NCBI GenBank assembly: GCA_012511645.1
Contig: JAAZFP010000320.1
Span: 1 to 6,602, forward strand
Reading direction: 5' to 3'
From: Microbacteriaceae bacterium
Lineage (GTDB): Bacteria > Actinomycetota > Actinomycetes > Actinomycetales > Microbacteriaceae
Length of the DNA: 6,602 nucleotides
Shown piece after piece: positions 1 to 6,020 of the stretch. The translations under genes and the position numbers were made by a program. The notes below the pieces were generated by a model. The model had not been told where the DNA came from, ran no database searches, and saw nothing but the letters and a program-made list of their open reading frames with translations. Positions within the stretch are counted from its first letter, which is position 1; every line of letters starts with the position of its first letter.

Positions 1-83
1 CAAACCCGCTAGGCTTGCACAGGAGAAGCGCAGATTGTTCGGCGCGCCGTGTGAATGTGGAATATACACACCAAACTTTCAGC

Positions 84-96
84 CATAATGGAGGGG
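84..96 (+). promoter_or_regulatory. Putative -10 element and leaderless start for the ctaE-qcrCAB operon
   Basis: CATAAT at 84-89 matches five of six bases of the TATAAT consensus. A transcript starting seven bases after the hexamer would begin at G96, the first base of the proposed GTG start of ctaE. This would be a leaderless mRNA, which is common in Actinobacteria. No good -35 hexamer is visible 16-18 bases upstream. A weaker alternative -10, TATACA at 63-68, would give a leadered transcript. Bases 1-83 hold no gene I can recognise. In many Actinobacteria trpD lies divergently next to ctaE, so this may be the shared intergenic region, but trpD itself is not in view. Confidence 0.3.
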
Positions 97-725
97 TGAC
101 GACAACCACCATGAATACCCAAACCGCTGTGTCCGCCGTTAAGCGGCCGAACACGGTCGCCGTTGGCACGATCGTGTGGCTCGGCAGCGAATTGATGTTC
201 TTCGCTGGCCTGTTTGCCATTTACTTCACCCTTCGTGCGATGAACCCTGACCTGTGGGTTGAGCAGACCGAAAAGCACAACTTTACGTTTGCGCTGATCA
301 ATACGCTCATCCTGGTTGCATCATCGTTTACCTGCCAGGCTGGCGTCTTCGCCGCGGAGCGCATGCAGCCATATGCAACGGGCAAGAGCCCCGCCAAATG
401 GGGAACGGTGGAATGGTTCTACCTGACCTTCTTCCTCGGTGCGATCTTCGTTTCCGGGCAGGTCTGGGAGTATGCAACGTTTGTCTCCGAAGACATTATG
501 TTCAACGGTGATCCATATGGCTCAGCGTTCTACTTCACTACTGGCTTCCACGGGATCCACGTGTCGCTGGGTCTCATTGCCTTCCTCTTCGTCATTGGTC
601 GCATCTACGCGGTGAAGAACTTCACGGTGAAAGAAGAGACCACCGCCGTTGTTGTGTCCTATTACTGGCACTTCGTTGACATCGTGTGGATCGCACTGTT
701 CATCGTCATCTACGTGGTCAAATAG
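96..725 (+). CDS. ctaE: Cytochrome c oxidase (aa3-type) subunit III, CtaE
   Basis: This is subunit III of the aa3-type cytochrome c oxidase, an integral membrane subunit that carries no redox metal and stabilises subunit I. From the GTG at 96 it is 209 residues, usual for the actinobacterial five-helix form. Membrane segments lie at about 22-46, 64-86, 105-127, 147-170 and 187-207. Family signatures seen are RPNTVAVGTIVWLGSELMFF near residue 17, SSFTCQAGVFAAER near 76, GFHGIHVSLG near 150 and the C-terminal SYYWHFVDIVWIALF. The start is uncertain. GTG 96 gives a TTTT-rich N-terminus and fits a leaderless mRNA, whereas ATG 111 gives 204 residues. GGAGG at 90-94 lies only 1 base from the GTG and 16 bases from the ATG, so it serves neither well. 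It heads the plus-strand operon, 20 bases before qcrC, and ends in TAG. Confidence 0.93.
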   Translation: MTTTTMNTQTAVSAVKRPNTVAVGTIVWLGSELMFFAGLFAIYFTLRAMNPDLWVEQTEKHNFTFALINTLILVASSFTCQAGVFAAERMQPYATGKSPAKWGTVEWFYLTFFLGAIFVSGQVWEYATFVSEDIMFNGDPYGSAFYFTTGFHGIHVSLGLIAFLFVIGRIYAVKNFTVKEETTAVVVSYYWHFVDIVWIALFIVIYVVK

Positions 726-745
726 CTCAGGAGTAACCGAGAATC

Positions 746-1561
746 ATGGCACGCGCCAAGAAGAACGTCGTTAGCAAAACCGGTCGCCGTCACCCACTTG
801 CCACCGTTGCACTCGTTGCAATCGGCTTGCTCGTGACCGGCGCCGCGTACACCGGATTTAGCCAAACCTCTGCATCAGCAGAAGTTGACTGGGCTTCATT
901 CAGCCAAGATGAGCAGAACCTCACTGCGGGTGAAAAACTGTTCGGCGCGAACTGCGCGACCTGCCACGGCTTGAACGCCGAAGGAACCCCCGATGGCCCA
1001 TCGCTCATCGGTTCGGGCGCTGCGTCGGTGAATTTCCAGGTCGGTACAGGCCGTATGCCGCTGGCATTCCAGGGCCCTCAGGGCATGGTGAAGCCAAAGC
1101 AGTTTGATGAAGAGCAGACCCTGCAGCTCGCTGCGTACGTCGCATCGCTCGCTCCCGGACCTGACCTCCCAGAGGCTCAGTACTTGACCGGAGACCACGA
1201 CGTTGCAAACGGTGGCGTGCTCTTCCGCATTAACTGCGCAATGTGCCACAACGTATCCGGTGCCGGCGGCGCACTCACTGAGGGCAAGTGGGCTCCCCCA
1301 CTGCTTGGCGTCGCACCCACCCATGTCTATGAAGCAATGGTCACCGGCCCTCAGGCAATGCCCGTCTTCAACGACGCAAACATCACCCCTCAGGAAAAGG
1401 CTGACATCATCAGCTACCTGAAATACATTGACGAAGCACCGTCGGTTGGTGGGTTGTCACTCGGTTCGATCGGCCCCGTTGCTGAAGGCCTCTTCATCTG
1501 GATCATCGGTCTCGGCGTCATTGTCGGACTGACCGTCTGGGTCACCGCGAAGTCGAACTGA
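746..1561 (+). CDS. qcrC: Cytochrome bcc complex diheme cytochrome c subunit, QcrC
   Basis: QcrC replaces both cytochrome c1 and soluble cytochrome c in Actinobacteria, carrying electrons from the Rieske cluster directly to the aa3 oxidase. The protein has 271 residues. An N-terminal signal-anchor helix at about 17-38 is followed by two extracytoplasmic cytochrome c domains. The first haem site is CATCH (70-74), with Met104 in GRMP as likely axial ligand. The second is CAMCH (164-168), with Met205 in QAMP as likely ligand. A second membrane helix at about 247-267 anchors the C-terminus, leaving a short basic tail. Haem attachment requires the cytochrome c maturation system, which is not in this window. 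The ATG start has AGGAG at 729-733, a rather long 12 bases upstream. All key residues are present. Confidence 0.96.
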   Translation: MARAKKNVVSKTGRRHPLATVALVAIGLLVTGAAYTGFSQTSASAEVDWASFSQDEQNLTAGEKLFGANCATCHGLNAEGTPDGPSLIGSGAASVNFQVGTGRMPLAFQGPQGMVKPKQFDEEQTLQLAAYVASLAPGPDLPEAQYLTGDHDVANGGVLFRINCAMCHNVSGAGGALTEGKWAPPLLGVAPTHVYEAMVTGPQAMPVFNDANITPQEKADIISYLKYIDEAPSVGGLSLGSIGPVAEGLFIWIIGLGVIVGLTVWVTAKSN

Positions 1562-1610
1562 TCCACCCCCACACGTCAACTGTCAACACAGTCAGCAAAC
1601 AAGGAGCATC

Positions 1611-2699
1611 ATGGCAGAGGTAGCGAAGAGCAACGGTGACGAAACCGCCGTTGTCAGCGCCCAGAGCCACGGCACGGTCGGCGATGCGGTAGGTACCGCA
1701 GTTATTTCGCCAGATGCCGTTGAAAACCCGGGGCTTCCCCCGCATCGCAAGCGCATCACCGACCTTGACGAAAAGTCAGAACGCACCGCAGAGCGTTGGG
1801 TGTATGTGCTTTTCTACCTGTCGATTGTCGGCAGCCTGGGAGCAGTCCTTGCCTACATGTTCTTCCCGATGGAATCGGGAGATCTGTGGGAGATTCGACT
1901 GAACAACATGTTCGTCGGTGTCGGCATGACGCTCGCGCTTCTCGCACTTGGTATAGGTGCGGTCCACTGGGGCAAGGCTCTCATGGCAGATCATGAATCA
2001 ATCGATGAGCGCCACCCGGTCCCGAGCAACTCCGAAACTCGTGAGGCAGCTGCAGAGGTGTTTACGGTCGCTGATCAGGAATCCGGCTTCTCTCGCCGCA
2101 CACTGGTTCGCAATAGCCTGATCGGAGCGCTCATTGCGTTCCCGATTCCCGGCATCACCCTGCTCCGTGGGCTGGCCCCACAAGACCAGGATCCTGTCGT
2201 GCTGCTGAAGCACACGATGTGGGACAGCGGAGTGCGTCTTGCGCGTGACCATGGTGGCCACCACGTTGGTGCTGCGATCCGCGCCTCTGATGTGACCATC
2301 GGATCTGTGTTCCATGTGGTACCAGAAAACCTCGGTCAGGCAACCAACGTCCTCGATGAAAAGGCTAAGGCAATCGTCTTGCTCATTCGTCTCGACCCCG
2401 ATGTGATCAAGGAACCTGAGGATCGCAAGAGCTGGTCTTACGATGGCATCGTCGCATACTCAAAGGTTTGCACGCATGTGGGTTGTCCTGTGGCTCTCAA
2501 CGAGCAGCACACGCACCACCTGCTCTGCCCTTGCCACCAGTCGCAGTTCGACGTAAGCGATCAGGCAAAGGTGATCTTCGGCCCAGCCAAGCGTCCGCTT
2601 CCACAGCTGCCGATCGCGGTTGACGACGAGGGGTACCTCATCGCAACGAGTGACTTTACCGAACCTGTTGGCCCGAGCTTTTGGGAGCGCCTCAAGTGA
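1611..2699 (+). CDS. qcrA: Cytochrome bcc complex Rieske iron-sulfur subunit, QcrA
   Basis: QcrA takes an electron from menaquinol at the Qp site of QcrB and passes it to QcrC. The protein has 362 residues in the long actinobacterial form. A hydrophilic cytoplasmic N-terminus of about 60 residues precedes three membrane helices at about 63-85, 100-120 and 166-184, then the extracytoplasmic Rieske domain. CTHVGC (287-292) and CPCHQS (306-311) supply the 2Fe-2S ligands Cys287, His289, Cys306 and His309, and the disulfide pair Cys292-Cys308. SRRTLV at 161-166, just before helix three, matches the twin-arginine signal known to route the third helix and folded Rieske domain of actinobacterial QcrA through Tat. 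The ATG start has a strong AAGGAG at 1601-1606, four bases upstream. Its stop codon overlaps the qcrB start. Confidence 0.97.
   Translation: MAEVAKSNGDETAVVSAQSHGTVGDAVGTAVISPDAVENPGLPPHRKRITDLDEKSERTAERWVYVLFYLSIVGSLGAVLAYMFFPMESGDLWEIRLNNMFVGVGMTLALLALGIGAVHWGKALMADHESIDERHPVPSNSETREAAAEVFTVADQESGFSRRTLVRNSLIGALIAFPIPGITLLRGLAPQDQDPVVLLKHTMWDSGVRLARDHGGHHVGAAIRASDVTIGSVFHVVPENLGQATNVLDEKAKAIVLLIRLDPDVIKEPEDRKSWSYDGIVAYSKVCTHVGCPVALNEQHTHHLLCPCHQSQFDVSDQAKVIFGPAKRPLPQLPIAVDDEGYLIATSDFTEPVGPSFWERLK
2683..2698 (+). promoter_or_regulatory. Ribosome binding site and GTGA overlap fixing the qcrB start
   Basis: GGGAG at 2683-2687 lies eight bases before a GTG at 2696-2698. That GTG overlaps the TGA stop of qcrA (2697-2699), giving the classic GTGA translational-coupling arrangement. 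The resulting N-terminus (STVTTPTPQNQSGSTFTAKA) reads on in the same frame as the rest of qcrB. This site is the main evidence that qcrB starts here and that the TAG at 2801 is truly inside the gene. Confidence 0.8.
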
Positions 2700-4309
2700 G
2701 CACTGTGACTACCCCTACCCCTCAGAACCAGAGCGGAAGCACATTTACCGCCAAGGCCGCCAGCTACATCGACGCTCGCCCCAAGATTGGTGTCGCAGTC
2801 TAGGAGTTCGGCCGCAAGGTCTTCCCCGACCACTGGTCATTCTTGCTCGGTGAAGTAGCTCTCTACAGCTTCATTGTGATTCTGCTGTCGGGAACGTTCC
2901 TGACGTTGTTCTTCCAGGCCACAATGATCGAGACCGTTTACAACGGCCCGTACACACCGATGAAGGGCATCGAGATGTCAGGCGCTATGGCGTCGACCCT
3001 CGACATCTCCTTCTCGGTTCGCGGCGGCTTGCTGATGCGACAGGTGCACCACTGGGCTGCGCTGCTGTTTGTGGCGTCAATCGGGCTCCACATGTTGCGC
3101 ATCTTCTTTACCGGCGCGTTCCGGAAGCCGCGTGAGCTCAACTGGGTGATCGGCTTCGTGCTCTTCATCCTCGCAATGGCTGAGGGTTTCACCGGTTACT
3201 CACTGCCAGATGACGTGCTCTCGGGCAACGGCCTTCGAATCATTGACGGCATCATCAAGGCGATCCCGGTTATCGGCACATTCCTGTCGTTCTTCTTCTT
3301 CGGCGGAGAGTTCCCCGGCACCGACATTGTGGGCCGTCTGTACATGCTGCACATCATGGTGCTGCCAGCACTCGTGATCCTCTTCGTGGCTCTGCACCTC
3401 GCGTTCGTGGTCATCCACAAGCACACGCAGTACCCTGGCCCCGGTAAGACGCAGCAGAACGTCGTAGGCTTCCCAGTCCTTCCTGTGTATGCAGCGAAGG
3501 CCGGCGGCTTCTTCTTTATCGTCTTCGGCGTGATCATGTTGATTTCCAGCTTCGTTGGCATCAACGCGATTTGGGCATACGGCCCGTATGATCCATCCCC
3601 TGTCTCTGCGGGTACTCAGCCTGACTGGTACATCGGCTTTGCCGATGGTGCGCTACGTCTTGTGCCGCCAGGGTGGGAGACCGAGGGGTTCGGTTACACC
3701 TGGTCGTGGAACATGCTGATCCCCGTCGCTGTTATGGGTCTCTTCATCGTACTCGTCGCGATCTACCCTTTCATCGAGGCATGGGTCACCGGCGACAAGC
3801 GCGAGCACCACATTCTCGACCGCCCGCGCAACGCTCCGACTCGTACTGCGATCGGCGCAGCTGGCGTCACCTTCTACGCAGTGATGTGGGCGGCAGCGAG
3901 CTCCGACCTCATGGCAACACACTTCCAGCTGTCGATCGAAGGTGTGATCCACTCGCTCCAGTTCCTCCTGATCTTTGGTCCGATCATTGCGTACTGGCTC
4001 ACGAAGCGCATTTGCCTTGGTCTCCAGAAGAAGGATCGTTCTATCGCATTGCACGGCTACGAGTCGGGTCGCATCGTGCGCCTGCAGGGCGGCGAATTCG
4101 TCGAGGTGCACAAGCCCGTCAGCGAGTATGAGCGCTGGGAGCTGGTCAGCTATCACGACTACGAGCCACTGATGTTGCGCCCGAACTCAAACGGTCGAAT
4201 TCCGTTCTCACGTCGCCTCCGGGCTGGCTTCAGCCGCTGGTTCTTCCAGGACCGTGTTGTTCCGCCAAGCCAGGCAGAGATCGAACAGGCCAAGCACGAA
4301 GGCCACTAA
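2696..4309 (+). CDS. qcrB: Cytochrome bcc complex cytochrome b subunit QcrB, interrupted by an in-frame TAG at codon 36
   Basis: QcrB is the dihaem cytochrome b that oxidises menaquinol and drives the Q cycle. Read through the TAG at 2801-2803 it has 537 codons, a usual actinobacterial length. In that numbering the likely haem b ligands are His118/His132 and His219/His234, PDWY (309-312) sits at the position of the PEWY Qp-site motif, and a long actinobacterial C-terminal extension runs to EQAKHEGH. About eight membrane helices begin at residue 54. The frame is intact on both sides of the TAG, and EFGRKVFPDHWSF right after it is family-like. Relatives, from memory, carry a sense codon there, probably lysine, so AAG to TAG would be one base change. 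The only visible in-frame restart before the first helix is TTG 2843 (488 residues), which has no ribosome site. As written this is a nonsense-interrupted gene or a sequence error. Confidence 0.93.
2801..2803 (+). other. In-frame amber (TAG) codon inside qcrB
   Basis: Counting from the GTG at 2696, codon 36 is TAG, preceded by ATT GGT GTC GCA GTC and followed by GAG TTC GGC CGC AAG. No other stop occurs in this frame until the TAA at 4307-4309. No insertion or deletion is needed to explain it, because the frame is the same on both sides. ctaE, ctaF, ctaD and the GNAT gene in this window all end in TAG, so this codon acts as a normal stop here. Confidence 0.95.
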
Positions 4310-4331
4310 TTTCGGTCACATCGATGAGTAG

Positions 4332-4366
4332 CTGAGGCCCTCCGCATATTGCGCGGAGGGCCTCAG
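4332..4366 (+). terminator. GC-rich hairpin terminator after qcrB
   Basis: A perfect 14-base-pair stem pairs 4332-4345 (CTGAGGCCCTCCGC) with 4353-4366 around a seven-base loop. It starts 23 bases after the qcrB stop. The bases that follow (TTGTCTTCCTC) are pyrimidine-rich and T-rich rather than a pure T run. The hairpin lies in the 171-base gap between convergent genes, so it could also stop the minus-strand transcript leaving the TetR gene, though no T run follows it on that side. The rest of 4310-4480 shows nothing recognisable. Confidence 0.85.
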
Positions 4367-4480
4367 TTGTCTTCCTCATGGAGGCGATAGCCGCGTGCCC
4401 CTTCTCCAGGCAGCAGCGCAGTGAGACGAGCACAAGAGTCACGGTGAGGAAGAGAACATGGCGGTGTCATACCCCAGTGC

Positions 4481-5110
4481 TCATGCGGAGCTGCGGGGAG
4501 AGGAAGATAAGTCGCTTACCCGCACTGTGGCTGAACGGGCAGTCAGGGCTTCTGCTGCCTCTGAGAGTAGGTTCGTAAGGCTCTCTCGATCAAGACGCTG
4601 CGTGAGCATGTGAATGAGCGCCTGAGCATCGTCTCCTGCCCCTGCTGCGTGAAGCTGTGACAGTGTTGGGCCTGCAGCGATCGCTTGAAAGACGAACTGA
4701 GCCAGATCTTCACTCGCGTACGCGAGCTGGGGTGCGGCGTGCATCACATGTCGCAGCAACCCGCGACGTCTCTCAGCAATCTGCTGCGGTGGTTGCCACA
4801 CGAGAGCCGAGTTCTCGGCTGTCGACGGCACCTGTGCCTCTGCGATGCTGGTGTCTTCTGAAATCAGAATGTCGATCACCAATGAAAGACACTCAAGAAA
4901 GAGAGCGTGCTTCGTGGAAAAGTTTGCATAGACGTGCGGCTGCGGAACGTCCGCTGTAGCAGCGATTTCTCCCGTCGACGTACCGGAGAATCCCGTACGC
5001 CCGAAGCAAAGGATACCAGCGAGAATGAGCCGTTCTCGATTCTCGCCTGTTCGCCGTCGAGCACGTCGAGGAGTATCCGTGGTGTCGGTGGTGACGTCAC
5101 TGTCAGCCAT
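4481..5110 (-). CDS. TetR/AcrR-family transcriptional regulator
   Basis: This 209-residue protein fits a TetR-type repressor. The N-terminal DNA-binding domain spans about residues 24-72, with the helix-turn-helix in TSTGEIAATADVPQPHVYANF and the typical following TKHALFLECL. An arginine-rich stretch (PRRARRR, 14-20) precedes it. The rest is an alpha-helical ligand and dimer domain of ordinary length with no recognisable ligand signature, and the last 20 or so residues are serine-rich and low in complexity. The ATG start lies 11 bases after the GNAT stop, so the two are probably co-transcribed. No good Shine-Dalgarno precedes the ATG, which suggests coupling to the upstream gene. The target is unknown: it could regulate its own transcript, including the GNAT gene, or a distant gene. 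A role in respiration cannot be inferred from position alone. Confidence 0.88.
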   Translation of the reverse strand: MADSDVTTDTTDTPRRARRRTGENRERLILAGILCFGRTGFSGTSTGEIAATADVPQPHVYANFSTKHALFLECLSLVIDILISEDTSIAEAQVPSTAENSALVWQPPQQIAERRRGLLRHVMHAAPQLAYASEDLAQFVFQAIAAGPTLSQLHAAGAGDDAQALIHMLTQRLDRESLTNLLSEAAEALTARSATVRVSDLSSSPRSSA

Positions 5111-5121
5111 ACATCGAGTGC

Positions 5122-5565
5122 CTAACCGAGCTCCAAGATCTTTCGGTAGTGCTGCCCGACAGCTTCAAATTCACGGTGGTTATAGAACGAACCCATGCGG
5201 GCAGTTGACGCAGAAAGCTGCCTGACTCCCCTGCCCATGCAATAGTGTTCGTTTGCTTGCATAAGTCGGTCGCCGACTCCTCGGCCCCGTGCATCTTCGT
5301 CAACAACGATCTCCTGCAGGTGGGCAGTCAATCCTGGCGCGTGGAGCAATCGTGAGACGGTCATGAGTGAATACCCCACGACGGTACCGGACTCCTGCGC
5401 GACGAACAAGACATTCGTCTCTTGGTCGCGGTGACGGAGAACGTTATCGAGCGCGACGAGAAACTCGTCGCGCCCGATTGGTTCACGTCCGGTCTGGTAC
5501 TGGCGAGCTAACGCGTACAGAGCGTCAAGATCGTCGCTGCGACCTCGTCGAATCTCTACTGTCAC
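5122..5565 (-). CDS. GNAT-family N-acetyltransferase
   Basis: This 147-residue single-domain protein fits the GCN5-related acetyltransferase family, which transfers an acetyl group from acetyl-CoA to an amine. The beta4 strand and pyrophosphate-binding loop are visible as EIVVDEDARGRGVGDRLM, with the RGRGVG loop at 93-98. A preceding strand (VLFVAQESGTVVGYSLM) lies at about 52-68. A C-terminal FYNHREFEAVGQHYRK resembles the usual FYxxxGFE motif, with Tyr128 a candidate general acid. The substrate cannot be told. The start is taken as GTG 5565, since the next methionine is too far in (residue 68) and would remove the fold. No Shine-Dalgarno is visible. The gene begins 15 bases after the ctaF stop and in the same reading frame, so translation probably depends on coupling. 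It ends in TAG. Confidence 0.88.
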   Translation of the reverse strand: MTVEIRRGRSDDLDALYALARQYQTGREPIGRDEFLVALDNVLRHRDQETNVLFVAQESGTVVGYSLMTVSRLLHAPGLTAHLQEIVVDEDARGRGVGDRLMQANEHYCMGRGVRQLSASTARMGSFYNHREFEAVGQHYRKILELG

Positions 5566-5580
5566 GGGATAACCAGCAAT

Positions 5581-6003
5581 CTAGCGCGCGAAGTGACCGC
5601 GGTAGTACTCGTACACCCACCCGAACATGCTCACCGCGATGAGCGGCAGCGAGAAGTACGAGAGCCAGAAGTTGAAGCCGACACAGAGGCCCAGGATAAA
5701 CAGAGCCAACGCAAACGCGAGCGTCATCGGCCACCAGCTCCATGGGCTGAACTCGCCAACCTCTGGGTCACCATCGTCGATGTCGGCGGTCTCGATGTCT
5801 TCCGTCAGCACGCCGCCCTGCTTGCGTTGCACAAGCCACAGGTAGAACGCGATGAACGCACCCAGGCCACCAGCGAGGAACACTACGCTAGTGCCCGCCC
5901 ACTCAAGCCATCCATGGGTGAGGTAGTGCCACACCGTGTACACGGTGCCGACGATCCAGAAGTATGCCGCGAGGATCGTGAAAAGGACAATACTTGACTT
6001 CAT
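5581..6003 (-). CDS. ctaF: Actinobacterial cytochrome c oxidase subunit IV, CtaF
   Basis: CtaF is the small actinobacterial subunit IV of the aa3 oxidase, unrelated to mitochondrial subunit IV, and is needed for assembly of the bcc-aa3 supercomplex. The protein has 140 residues, the usual length. Four membrane helices are seen at about 4-26, 36-58, 90-110 and 111-132. An acidic loop (LTEDIETADIDDGDPEVGEF) separates the two helix pairs and is followed by SPWSWWP, a family-typical motif. The ATG at 6003 has AAGGGA at 6010-6015, six bases upstream. The gene lies 17 bases after ctaD, as expected for a ctaD-ctaF unit, and ends in TAG. Confidence 0.94.
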   Translation of the reverse strand: MKSSIVLFTILAAYFWIVGTVYTVWHYLTHGWLEWAGTSVVFLAGGLGAFIAFYLWLVQRKQGGVLTEDIETADIDDGDPEVGEFSPWSWWPMTLAFALALFILGLCVGFNFWLSYFSLPLIAVSMFGWVYEYYRGHFAR

Positions 6004-6020
6004 GATGTTTCCCTTCAGCG

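Noticed and set aside
41..48. GGCGCGCC palindrome upstream of ctaE as a regulator site
   Set aside because: It is a single eight-base GC palindrome with no second copy or link to a known regulator.
15..95. N-terminal extension of CtaE from the TTG at 15
   Set aside because: The extra 27 residues (starting HRRSADCSARR) do not resemble any CtaE I know, the TTG has no upstream ribosome site, and the extension covers the likely promoter.
88..99. Three-codon leader (ATG GAG GGG TGA) overlapping the ctaE GTG
   Set aside because: It has no ribosome site of its own and so short a match arises easily by chance; if the -10 at 84-89 is right, it would not be transcribed.
1579..1592. Inverted repeat ACTGT-CAAC-ACAGT between qcrC and qcrA
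   Set aside because: A five-base-pair stem with a four-base loop is weak, has no T run, and sits inside a co-transcribed unit, so neither a terminator nor an operator is supported.
3653..4156. Long open frame on the minus strand within qcrB (167 codons), with similar antisense frames across qcrC and qcrA
   Set aside because: These mirror strongly coding plus-strand genes, have no recognisable domains or ribosome sites, and fit the usual antisense openness of GC-biased codons.
2843..4309. TTG at 2843 taken as the native start of qcrB
   Set aside because: It has no Shine-Dalgarno, begins right at the first membrane helix and drops the family-typical EFGRKVFPDHWSF stretch, while the GTG at 2696 has a good ribosome site and overlaps qcrA. 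It remains possible only as a rescue start.
5091..5100. Perfect palindrome GTGACGTCAC inside the first codons of the TetR gene, as an autoregulatory operator
   Set aside because: Several perfect ten-base palindromes are expected by chance in a window of this size, and it lies within coding sequence with no promoter nearby.
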